Origin: a virus
IMG/VR virus record: IMGVR_UViG_3300011114_001018
Location: 1 to 24,694 of that record
DNA: 24,694 bases
Direction: 5' to 3' (one strand)
In this document: piece by piece, positions 11,236 through 18,159 of the stretch
Layout of the letters: every line of letters begins with the position of its first letter
Numbering within the stretch: position 1 is the stretch's first letter
Notes under the pieces: generated by a model
What the model saw: the letters and a program-made list of their open reading frames with translations, nothing else
Told to the model about the DNA's origin: nothing
The model's database searches: none
Made by a program: the position numbers and the translations under genes

Positions 11236-12882
11236 ATGCCCCGTACCGAAAAAGACCGCATCCAGTTCCTCCGCGCCGCACTCCAGCAGCACACTGACTT
11301 CTGGGATGAGGCGCGCCCTCGGATGCGTCGCTACAAGAACGCGTACATGACCAGGTTCTACGCCGACATCGACATGGTAGCGGACACTGCCATCCGCGTC
11401 GAGACCGCCGACGCCTACGCAACCATCGAGTCCATGATGGGCAGCCTGTTCACGAAGTACCCAAGTGTCGAGGTTGGACCTGACATAACAGGGAAAGGCG
11501 ATGCTGTCTTCACCAAGACCATCGCGAACGACTGGCTGAAGTCCGCCCGTGCGCAGGTCGAAGCCGCCGCACGCATGGCCCTCATCTACACGCACAGCTT
11601 CCTGAAGCTGGCCCCGCGTGAGAGCAACACGTTGCTCGGCAAGATCGCGATGCGCGCCATTCCGCCGTGGCAGGTGATCGTCGATCAGGACGCGGCGGCG
11701 TGGGAAGATTCCAGGTTCGTTGGGCATGTTTACTATTTGTCTGTCGATGAGGCCATCGCCAAGTTCGGCAACAAGAAGTTCGTGGGCTCCCCGCAGAAGG
11801 ACTACTTCACAGACTACGAGCGCAACACCGACCGCAGCTACCGCAGCTACGGCGGCAAGAACGACGCCGAGCTGCCGAACGAGTACCAGTACATCGAGGT
11901 CGTCGAGATGTACGACATGCTCAACTCCGAGCTTTTGATGTGGTCTTCTCACTACAAGAACGGGGCAGAGCTGCTCGAGAAAGCGGCCATCCCTGTCATG
12001 ACCTTCGACGGCCGGAGCCTGCCGAACCTGGTGCCGTTCTACTTCGCACGTCAGCCCGACCGCCCGATGGTTGGCTACGCTGCTATGTCACGCGTCTACG
12101 ATCAGTGCTTCGAGAAGAATGTCCTTCGCACCTTCTGGGCAAACGCAGTTAGACGAGATTCAAGGCAGTTTATTTACAAGGAGGGGGCGTTCGACGACGA
12201 GGCTCTTGCCAAGATCACGAGCGGCGTGGACGGGGCCATGATCCCCACCGACAACGACACGCTGGCCGGTCTGATCGCCGAGGTCCCGGTCACGCCCATC
12301 AGCAGCAACCACAGCGCATACCTCAACTACATAGAATCAGATTTGCAAAAGGGCAGCTTGACCGCCGGCTTCACGCGGGGCGAAGCAAGCAAGGCCACGG
12401 CAACAGAGGTCACTGCGCTCATGCAGTACACCTCGAGCGAGCTGGGCAAGATGGCCCGCGACCGCGACGCCACCATCGAGCAGGCTGTCACCCTCTACAT
12501 CCGCATGCTGCTCCCGCTCATCGACGACGGCGACACCATCGTCGTCGCCACGCCGGACGGGGCCCGGACTGCGACGGTCGAAAAGCTTGATGCAGACTGG
12601 TCTTTTTACGCAACGGATGGGGGCGGTACGCCCATGACAGACATGGTGCGCAAGCAGCAGTTGACACAATTGCTCGCCGTCCTGCCCGGCCTCGGCGTTC
12701 CTGCCGAGAAGATCCGCGCAGAGGTCGTGCGTCTGTTCGACCTGCCCGAAGAGTTCAACGATGCGGCTCCGCCCGCGACCGCACCGGAGGCCCCGGCTAC
12801 TGCACCGGAGGCGCTGGCCTCTGTGCCTGAACAGGCCCCGACTACCGCCGCCGCTACGTCGACTGTGATCGGAGGTACCTGA
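11236..12882 (+). CDS. Portal protein (P22-type), 548 aa
   Basis: The protein is long and mostly helical with the composition of podovirus portals. It has an N-terminal clip/wing region (DFWDEARPRMRRYKNAYMTR), an early conserved stretch (DTAIRVETADAYATIESMMG), a tryptophan/proline loop (IPPWQVIVDQDAAAWEDSRF), a central PFYFARQPDRPMVGYAAMSR segment preceding helices that build the ring, and a C-terminal helical barrel. The last 40 residues are a low-complexity Pro/Ala/Thr/Glu tail with TAPEA repeated. Twelve copies form the DNA channel at the capsid vertex and dock terminase and later the tail adaptor. It follows the large terminase, and its stop overlaps the next start (TGATG). I base the family call on position, size and overall pattern. 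Confidence 0.85.
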   Translation: MPRTEKDRIQFLRAALQQHTDFWDEARPRMRRYKNAYMTRFYADIDMVADTAIRVETADAYATIESMMGSLFTKYPSVEVGPDITGKGDAVFTKTIANDWLKSARAQVEAAARMALIYTHSFLKLAPRESNTLLGKIAMRAIPPWQVIVDQDAAAWEDSRFVGHVYYLSVDEAIAKFGNKKFVGSPQKDYFTDYERNTDRSYRSYGGKNDAELPNEYQYIEVVEMYDMLNSELLMWSSHYKNGAELLEKAAIPVMTFDGRSLPNLVPFYFARQPDRPMVGYAAMSRVYDQCFEKNVLRTFWANAVRRDSRQFIYKEGAFDDEALAKITSGVDGAMIPTDNDTLAGLIAEVPVTPISSNHSAYLNYIESDLQKGSLTAGFTRGEASKATATEVTALMQYTSSELGKMARDRDATIEQAVTLYIRMLLPLIDDGDTIVVATPDGARTATVEKLDADWSFYATDGGGTPMTDMVRKQQLTQLLAVLPGLGVPAEKIRAEVVRLFDLPEEFNDAAPPATAPEAPATAPEALASVPEQAPTTAAATSTVIGGT

Positions 12883-13349
12883 TGCCCATCTACGATTTCA
12901 AGTGCGCGCAGCACGGCGAGTGGGAAGCCCTGGTCAAGTGGGCACAGGGATCGAAGTGCCCGGAATGCGGAGCGCCCGGCGTACAGCAGGTGTCCATGCC
13001 CGCGAAGATGACCACGCTGTGGAACGCAGGCTGGAACTCCGGCCTCAGCGGCAATGGGTTCCACTCCCCCAGCGTCGGGCACCGCGTGTCTGACAAGCGG
13101 GAGGAAGAGAAGATCATGAACGCTCGCGGCTTCCGGAACGTGAAGGACCTCGGCGGTGAGGCGTTCGAGGACAGCTTCACGGCCAACGCACAGCGCGAAG
13201 TACGAGAGCACAACACCCTCGTCGCCAAGTATCAGAGCAACCTCAAGGAGGCAGGCGGTGATAAGATCCGCGCTGTCACCGAGACTTTCCCCGCCCACGA
13301 AATGATCGCACAGGCGCACGCCCACGATGCTGCCAAGGAGTCTACGTAA
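12882..13349 (+). CDS. FmdB-like zinc-ribbon protein, 155 aa
   Basis: The N-terminus MPIYDFKCAQHGEWEALVKW with CPECG at 26-30 is the FmdB/CxxC regulatory zinc-ribbon signature, except that the first knuckle is C8-x-x-H11 instead of CxxC; the second is C26, C29. The rest is a hydrophilic, partly helical region (KREEEKIMNARGFRNVKDLG; then NAQREVREHNTLVAKYQSNL) ending in a His/Ala-rich helix. The ribosome binding site is GGAGG at 12871-12875. The gene lies between portal and scaffold in the head operon, so the protein could be a head-assembly accessory or a minor virion component. The ribbon suggests binding to nucleic acid or protein. The function of phage FmdB-like ribbons is not established. 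Confidence 0.75.
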   Translation: MPIYDFKCAQHGEWEALVKWAQGSKCPECGAPGVQQVSMPAKMTTLWNAGWNSGLSGNGFHSPSVGHRVSDKREEEKIMNARGFRNVKDLGGEAFEDSFTANAQREVREHNTLVAKYQSNLKEAGGDKIRAVTETFPAHEMIAQAHAHDAAKEST

Positions 13350-13873
13350 TGTCCCCAGAAGAAAAGGCCAATCTCGAGTCGATGCGTTCCGCTGCCATGA
13401 CCCGTCAGGGTGACTACGACGAGCAGGAAGACGAGGCGTACGCCGCCGCTGCCCCCAAGGGTTCGTTCAGCGGCAAGGCCGCCAACGCCCTCGTCGTCAT
13501 CACGAACAAGCTGCTCCCCCTGTTCGGCGTCAAGGACCTGTACGACAAGTTCACCGAGCCGAAGATGACCACCCTGCCGCCCGATTTCATGCGCATCCTG
13601 ACCATGTTCGGCAAGGCGTTCGATGACGCCATCGAGGCCGGTGCCCTGCCTGAAGACGCGAAGATCGACCTGGCCGCTGTCACCGATGACAACGGATTGC
13701 AGACCCTTGCCGGCCGCCTCGGCATGGCCGTGGCCTCTGGCGCCTTCAAGCGCTTCCTGTCCAAGAAGGCCCCGGCCTCCGCTGAGGAAGAGACCATGGA
13801 AGAAGCCCCTTCTGAAACCCCCTCGGCTGAGTCGGCCGAGTCCACCGATACCCTGTTCGCAGGAAGGATGTAA
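13349..13873 (+). CDS. Head-region hypothetical protein, 174 aa
   Basis: The start ATG shares a base with the upstream stop (TAATG). The N-terminus is acidic (DYDEQEDEAYAAAAPKG). A compact middle region at about 40-135 has helices (NALVVITNKLLPLFGVKDLY, PPDFMRILTMFGKAFDDAIE, LQTLAGRLGMAVASGAFKRF), and the C-terminus is a disordered Glu/Ser/Pro tail. No membrane segment is strong enough to call. Lying between the portal/ribbon genes and the scaffold suggests a head-assembly role such as a minor scaffold or internal head protein, but I do not recognise a family. Confidence 0.68.
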   Translation: MSPEEKANLESMRSAAMTRQGDYDEQEDEAYAAAAPKGSFSGKAANALVVITNKLLPLFGVKDLYDKFTEPKMTTLPPDFMRILTMFGKAFDDAIEAGALPEDAKIDLAAVTDDNGLQTLAGRLGMAVASGAFKRFLSKKAPASAEEETMEEAPSETPSAESAESTDTLFAGRM

Positions 13874-13875
13874 TC

Positions 13876-14652
13876 ATGTTCGATACCGCAGCCACGCCCG
13901 TCCCGGCACCTGCCGCTGAGCCCGCCGTCGAGACCCCTGTTGTCGAGTCCGCAGAAGCGGAAGACATCAGTCTCGATGAGCTCATCGGCTCCGCGTACGA
14001 TGACCACCCCGAACTGAAGGGCGGCCACAAGGGACTCCCCGACTACAAGAAGATCCTGGAGCACCTGCCGGAGAACGGACGCAAGCTCGTTGGGAATCTG
14101 CGCGCCTCGTACACGCAGAAGACTCAGGAGATCGCAACGCTCAAGCAGCAGCTTGAGACGGAGCGCACTGCACTGGCCCGAGACCGCGAGCTGATGACCA
14201 AGTCAGAGTTCGCACAGAAGGTAGCAGAGCAGGCAGCGAAGCCGTTGGAGCACGACGCCTGGAGTGACGAGGGACTGCAAGAGCGGATCGACCAGAAGGC
14301 TGCGCAGATGATGCAGCAGATGCTCGCCCCGCTGCAGCAGGATCTCGCCACGCAGAGCCGTCAGGTCGCGCTCGAGTCCTTCAAGCAGAAGCACCCCGAC
14401 TTGACCTCGGATGACATGCGCATGCCTGTCGCCCGTCTGCTGATGGATCGGCCCGAGCTTCGGCTTGAGGATGCGTACTACATCGTGAAGGGCCAGGTCG
14501 CCAAGGAGCAGAGCGTTGCAGTCAAGACTGCGCAGCGCGAGACTCTGATGAAGACCTCGACCGGCAACGCGGTGCGGTCTGCCGAGGCTCCGAAGTTCAA
14601 AGACGCGTGGACTGCCTACCAGTGGCACAAAGCCCACGGCTCCTCGAAGTGA
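13876..14652 (+). CDS. Scaffolding-like protein, 258 aa
   Basis: The layout is typical of podovirus scaffolds. The N-terminus is rich in Pro, Ala and Glu (residues 1-30). A short conserved-looking segment follows (HPELKGGHKGLPDYKKILEH), then a long coiled coil at about 75-150 with repeated Gln/Glu/Lys/Leu heptads. A helical C-terminus (DAYYIVKGQVAKEQ) follows, with a final Lys/Trp/His-rich segment likely to contact the capsid shell. Scaffolds guide prohead assembly and leave before or during packaging. The gene precedes the major capsid gene by two small steps, the expected order, and its TGA overlaps a GTG start downstream. There is no sequence signature beyond composition and order. Confidence 0.75.
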   Translation: MFDTAATPVPAPAAEPAVETPVVESAEAEDISLDELIGSAYDDHPELKGGHKGLPDYKKILEHLPENGRKLVGNLRASYTQKTQEIATLKQQLETERTALARDRELMTKSEFAQKVAEQAAKPLEHDAWSDEGLQERIDQKAAQMMQQMLAPLQQDLATQSRQVALESFKQKHPDLTSDDMRMPVARLLMDRPELRLEDAYYIVKGQVAKEQSVAVKTAQRETLMKTSTGNAVRSAEAPKFKDAWTAYQWHKAHGSSK

Positions 14653-14885
14653 AGAAGGCCAGCAAGAAGGTCGTGAAGAACGCGGCGACCGGGCGCACTA
14701 AGACAGTGCGCTACGGTCAGGTTGGGGCGACTGTTTCACCCGGCACCTCGCGCGGCGACAGCTACTGCGCGAGGTCTGCCGGCATCAAGAAGGGCCTGAG
14801 CCCAGAGAAACAGAACGACCCCAACACCCCGAACAATCTGTCACGCAAGAAGTGGGGCTGCGTAGGAAAGAAGAGCCGCAAGTAA
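14649..14885 (+). CDS. Small basic phage protein, 78 aa (GDSYCARS ... NNLSRKKWGC type)
   Basis: The best start is GTG at 14649, overlapping the scaffold TGA (GTGA); an ATG at 14607 in this frame would lie deep inside the scaffold gene. The protein is very basic with conserved-looking blocks KNAATGRTKTVRYGQVGATV, PGTSRGDSYCARSAGIKKGL and NDPNTPNNLSRKKWGCVGKK. Small proteins with this GDSYCARS/NDPN-PNNLSRKKW signature are encoded beside capsid genes in many marine and environmental phages and belong to a domain-of-unknown-function family (I think DUF6321). The two Cys and the strong positive charge suggest nucleic-acid contact or a structural role inside the head. The function is not established. 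Confidence 0.75.
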   Translation: MKKASKKVVKNAATGRTKTVRYGQVGATVSPGTSRGDSYCARSAGIKKGLSPEKQNDPNTPNNLSRKKWGCVGKKSRK

Positions 14886-14898
14886 ATCTCGCGGAAAC

Positions 14899-14908
14899 GT
14901 GCTATACT
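14899..14908 (+). promoter_or_regulatory. Extended -10 promoter of the major capsid gene
   Basis: GTGCTATACT reads as TGC + TATACT, the strongest extended -10 in the window and a copy of the recurring motif. No clear -35 hexamer precedes it. Transcription would start near 14915, giving the capsid mRNA a leader of about 134 bases, by far the longest in this window. Confidence 0.6.
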
Positions 14909-14914
14909 GCATCC

Positions 14915-15048
14915 AGTGCAACTCCTCCCGACTGCCTCAGCGGAACCCCAACAGGTCACCCGTAAGAGAAAACTGGGAGAGCGGAGCCTCTCGGCCACCC
15001 GACTGACTTAGTCCTCTCCCTCAAACCATTCAGTTAGGAGGCCGACAA
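14915..15048 (+). promoter_or_regulatory. Structured 5-prime leader of the major capsid gene
   Basis: The leader contains a degenerate direct repeat, CCCGACTGCCTCAG (14927-14940) and CCCGACTGACTTAG (14998-15011). GGGAGAG (14975-14981) can pair either with nearby CTCTC or with CTCTCCC at 15014-15020. A CCTCC (14924-14928) is complementary to the strong Shine-Dalgarno AGGAGG (15036-15041) of the capsid gene. It may be a stabilising or translation-tuning leader; no known riboswitch is recognised. Confidence 0.4.
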
Positions 15049-16080
15049 ATGGCCATTTCAAATGAACTCCTGTCCTCGACGTTGTTCTCGATTCGAGACG
15101 GCGAAGTAGACGAGCTCTTCCAGCGCGTCCCTTTCCTCGACTTCGCCAAGAAGCTCGGCGGCATCGAGTACCTCGACGGCGGTATCAAGATCCAGCGTCC
15201 CCTCGCTGTGTCGCAGCACTCCCAGATCACCCAGCTGGCGACCGGCTACGAGCCCGTCTCCCTCGCGGTGCAGGACGTCATGCAGCCCGCGCTGTATGAG
15301 TGGGCCGACTTCGTCGCACCCATCGTCATCACCAAGAAGGAAGAGCTCGAGAACTCCGGCGAGAAGGCGATTGTCAAGATCGTCGAAGCGCGCATGCGCA
15401 ACGTCATGGGCATCCTCCGCCGCGAGATCAACAAGCAGCTCGTCGCCAGCAACAGCGCCGTACTGACTCAGCTGCTCAGCCTCAACGGCGATGCCGTCTC
15501 CGGTATCACCACGGGCTACCTGATGCAGGGTGCACCGACTGCGGCGGGTCAGGGCAACACGGTCGGCGGCCTCGCCCGCTCGCTCGTTCCTGACGGCTAC
15601 GGTCTGTTCAACCGGTCCTTCACTGCAGGCGGCGCGTTCGGCACCGACGGCATCCGGGGCATGCAGCAGCTCGCAGCTGAGACCAGCGCCCGCGCACCGA
15701 TGGGTGAGGTCAAGCTCATCCTCGCTTCGGAAGCTGGCTACGCCAACTACCGCCGCGCGCTGTTCAACCAGGAGCGCTACATCGACGAGAAGCAGCTGAA
15801 CGCAGGCTACATGAGCCTCGCATTCGGCAACGCTGCGGTGTGCCAGGACGTCTTCTTCCCGAAGGCTGCCGACAACGACACCGCCGTCGCGAGCACCATG
15901 TACATGATCAACTTCGACGGTATCAAGCTGGTCATGCACTCGGATGGCGACCTCGCGGTCAGCCCCTTCGAGTACATCCCCGGCACTACCGCTCGTTCCG
16001 CCCAGATCTACTGGAAGGGTCAGTTGATCGCCGACAACTTGGCATCGTGCGCGGTGCTCTACAACGGAGACGTCTACTAA
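15049..16080 (+). CDS. Major capsid protein, 343 aa
   Basis: Size, position after the scaffold and a strong ribosome binding site (AGGAGG at 15036-15041) with its own promoter mark the major capsid gene. The N-terminus resembles an HK97-fold N-arm and E-loop region (SSTLFSIRDGEVDELFQRVP). A long spine helix with charged heptads follows (KAIVKIVEARMRNVMGILRR, then EINKQLVASN). A Gly-rich loop comes next, then a beta-rich A domain (GEVKLILASEAGYANYRRAL, YMINFDGIKLVMHSDGDLAV), ending in strands that include GQLIADNLASCAVLYNGDVY. It forms the icosahedral shell. The precise capsid family cannot be read off directly, but the pattern is consistent with an HK97 fold. Confidence 0.9.
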   Translation: MAISNELLSSTLFSIRDGEVDELFQRVPFLDFAKKLGGIEYLDGGIKIQRPLAVSQHSQITQLATGYEPVSLAVQDVMQPALYEWADFVAPIVITKKEELENSGEKAIVKIVEARMRNVMGILRREINKQLVASNSAVLTQLLSLNGDAVSGITTGYLMQGAPTAAGQGNTVGGLARSLVPDGYGLFNRSFTAGGAFGTDGIRGMQQLAAETSARAPMGEVKLILASEAGYANYRRALFNQERYIDEKQLNAGYMSLAFGNAAVCQDVFFPKAADNDTAVASTMYMINFDGIKLVMHSDGDLAVSPFEYIPGTTARSAQIYWKGQLIADNLASCAVLYNGDVY

Positions 16081-16081
16081 C

Positions 16082-16570
16082 ATGGCAACTTCTACTCTCA
16101 TTCAGTACCTCAAGACCACCGGGAACTCGGTCTCCGGCGGTACCGTCACCCTCGGCGGCGACATCAGCGACCGGCGTCAGGTCGAGACGTTCCTCACTGC
16201 GACCGCCATCACGGCGGGGCAGTGGGTTTCGTTCGACACTGCACAGACGGGCGCGGCCAAGGTCGTGGTCGTTCTGACGGCACCGGCGACGTTCGCCACC
16301 GGCAACCCGCTCGTCGTGGGCGTTGCGCTGAAGAGCGTGACCGGCACCGCCACTTCGCCGCAGCCCATCGACATCGTCGTGTCGGGCTACGCGGAGACGG
16401 CGGCCGTCGACAACGGCGTGGCGGCAGCGGGCGTGGCTCTCGTCGTGGACAACACGGCGGCGGGTCGTGCGAACGCTCTCGCTGCGGCGGATACCGCCAA
16501 CGCGTGCGGCGTGAGCCTCGCTGCGGCTGCGGCAAACGTCGCGCCCGTGTGGGTCTACAAGCAGTTCTGA
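16082..16570 (+). CDS. Capsid cement/decoration-like protein, 162 aa
   Basis: The start lies two bases after the capsid stop. The protein is small, almost all beta with Ala/Val/Thr/Gly composition and few charges. Strands such as AAKVVVVLTAPATFATGNPL and PIDIVVSGYAETAAVDNGVA precede an Ala-rich stretch and a final VWVYKQF strand. The pattern, with a mid-protein PLVVGVALK element and a C-terminal aromatic strand, recalls capsid cement proteins that trimerise on the mature head. Position right after the capsid gene supports a head decoration role, probably abundant. It is followed by the only large hairpin of the virion block. Confidence 0.65.
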   Translation: MATSTLIQYLKTTGNSVSGGTVTLGGDISDRRQVETFLTATAITAGQWVSFDTAQTGAAKVVVVLTAPATFATGNPLVVGVALKSVTGTATSPQPIDIVVSGYAETAAVDNGVAAAGVALVVDNTAAGRANALAAADTANACGVSLAAAAANVAPVWVYKQF

Positions 16571-16593
16571 TCTCGCATCAGTAGCAACAAGTC

Positions 16594-16625
16594 GGGTGGT
16601 GTGGGATACTCGTCCCGCACCACCC
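16594..16625 (+). terminator. Strong hairpin with embedded promoter-like motif between head and tail genes
   Basis: GGGTGGTG-TGGGA (16594-16606) pairs with TCCCG-CACCACCC (16613-16625), giving 13 pairs with one U-G wobble around a 6-base loop. No U-tract follows, so it is not a classical intrinsic terminator; it could attenuate or protect the highly expressed capsid mRNA. GTGGGATACT (16601-16610), a one-mismatch copy of the recurring motif, occupies the inner stem and loop, 34 bases before the next start. Confidence 0.4.
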
Positions 16626-16644
16626 GCATCTGCACGGAGTCCGC

Positions 16645-18159
16645 GTGAACCTGACCGAAATCCGAAACAAGATCAAGTCAATCACGGACTACTCTCCGGA
16701 GTTGACCGTCTACAACGAGCAGCTGGACCTGCTCATCGGCGACGCGTACAACGCCATCTGGACGGAGAAGCGCTGGCGCTTCGCCGAGAAAACCATCTTC
16801 ATGGACATCTGGCCGGACGTCAACTCGGCGCAGCCTGACGGTACCATCAAGACCCTGAGCGTCACGAACAACCGCCGACGCATCACCTTCAGCGGCCCGA
16901 TCAAGGCACTGCTCTCGTACCCCTACGTGTGGGAAGGGCAGATCATCCAGATCGACGGACGCGACTACTTCATCGACGCCGTGATCAGCGGCACCGAGAT
17001 CCGCTTGCGCGAACCCTTCCGAGGGACCACGGCAGCGGCCAACACCGGCTGGAAGATCAAGCACCGCTTCTACGACCTGCCGCCTGACGCCATCGAGATC
17101 CTCGGCCTGATGCACAAGGACACCCCTGCGGTCGGGAAGATCCCTCCGTACGGCGCAGTCCGTGGCATCACCTGCCGCCGCGAGGAAGACCTCAACCTGC
17201 GTGAGGACTTCACCAACTACTACAGCCAATGCTACATCCCCTACGGCACGAGCAACGTCCCCCCGGCGGAGACGCTGACGTTGACGCAGGGCACCGGCAC
17301 CATCCCTGTCGGCACCTACCTCGAGATCTGCTGGGCCTTTGAGACGGACGGCGGCAAGAAGGTCGGGGCGCTGAGCGAGCCGGCCATCTTCACGATCACC
17401 GGGCAGTTCGCCGCCGGCATCGTCGTCACCTTCAAGTCGTGGGACGGCGTGACCATCGCGTCGCCTGTGTACACGGACACCGTCGATCAGGTGATGAACC
17501 AGTGGGAGGGGCTGAAGAAGCGCGTCTACTTCAACCAGAACTTCAACCGTACGACCGGCATCCGCAACCCCGGCCTGCCTGTCTGGCGTGAAGTGACCTA
17601 CGGCCCGACCGCTACGCTGCCCGCGATGCCGTACCTCAATACCAGCGAAGACCCCGTCCGCGTTGCAGACACCGCCGGCACCTACCAGATCGAGGCGCTC
17701 TTTCAGGTCAGCCCCGGCAACAAGCGGTACATCGACTTCGATGGCTTGCACCTGCGCTTCCGCCCGTACCCCCGGCCCATCGGCAACGACTTCTACTACG
17801 ACCTCGTCCCTGGCGCCGAAGGGGAGTTGGGCTACAACTCCGGGAACGAGCGCCAGTTCCGCCAGTGGGAATGCCGCTACTACCGCAAGCCCTCGCGCCT
17901 CGGTCTGCCTACCGATACGCCAGAATTTCCAATCGAGTTCCATCAGCTGGTCATCTACAAGGTCCTGCACGACATCTACTCGAAGCACGACAACCTGGCG
18001 CAGGCGGGCAACTACCAGAAGAAGTACGAGAAGGAGATCCTCCGTCTCCAGAAGCGCTACGTCGACAGCATCGACACTGACATTGTGCGCCAGCAGTTCG
18101 GCGTCATGGGCCGCCGCTGGTCCCCGTACGATCCTGCCTCCCTCCGCCGGGTGAACTAA
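16645..18159 (+). CDS. Tail adaptor / head-to-tail connector protein, 504 aa
   Basis: I use the GTG at 16645 (protein start MNLTEIRNKIKSITDYSPEL), the first in-frame start after the hairpin, preceded by a weak purine stretch (CGGAG). Residues 1-55 are helical and end in DAYNAIWTEKRWRFAEKTIF, the arrangement of podovirus adaptors (T7 gp11-like), which pair an N-terminal helix bundle with a Trp-containing helix. A large beta insertion follows (residues about 195-330, including a fibronectin-like GTYLEICWAFETDGGKKVGA). The C-terminal part returns to helix (EFPIEFHQLVIYKVLHDIYS, KKYEKEILRLQKRYV). It should form the ring joining portal and nozzle. At 504 residues it is much longer than T7 gp11 (196), the difference being the beta insertion. 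Confidence 0.68.
   Translation: MNLTEIRNKIKSITDYSPELTVYNEQLDLLIGDAYNAIWTEKRWRFAEKTIFMDIWPDVNSAQPDGTIKTLSVTNNRRRITFSGPIKALLSYPYVWEGQIIQIDGRDYFIDAVISGTEIRLREPFRGTTAAANTGWKIKHRFYDLPPDAIEILGLMHKDTPAVGKIPPYGAVRGITCRREEDLNLREDFTNYYSQCYIPYGTSNVPPAETLTLTQGTGTIPVGTYLEICWAFETDGGKKVGALSEPAIFTITGQFAAGIVVTFKSWDGVTIASPVYTDTVDQVMNQWEGLKKRVYFNQNFNRTTGIRNPGLPVWREVTYGPTATLPAMPYLNTSEDPVRVADTAGTYQIEALFQVSPGNKRYIDFDGLHLRFRPYPRPIGNDFYYDLVPGAEGELGYNSGNERQFRQWECRYYRKPSRLGLPTDTPEFPIEFHQLVIYKVLHDIYSKHDNLAQAGNYQKKYEKEILRLQKRYVDSIDTDIVRQQFGVMGRRWSPYDPASLRRVN

Noticed and set aside
14915-15048. tRNA or riboswitch in the capsid leader
   Set aside because: No cloverleaf with a T-loop GTTCRA element and no known riboswitch core could be made out.
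15058-16101. Leftward 347-codon open frame opposite the major capsid gene
   Set aside because: It mirrors the capsid reading frame, has no ribosome binding site or promoter on that strand, and its Asp/Val/Leu/His-rich composition is a reverse-frame artefact.
16678-17988. Leftward 436-codon open frame opposite the tail adaptor gene
   Set aside because: Shadow of the adaptor gene; no start signals on that strand and a composition typical of antisense frames.
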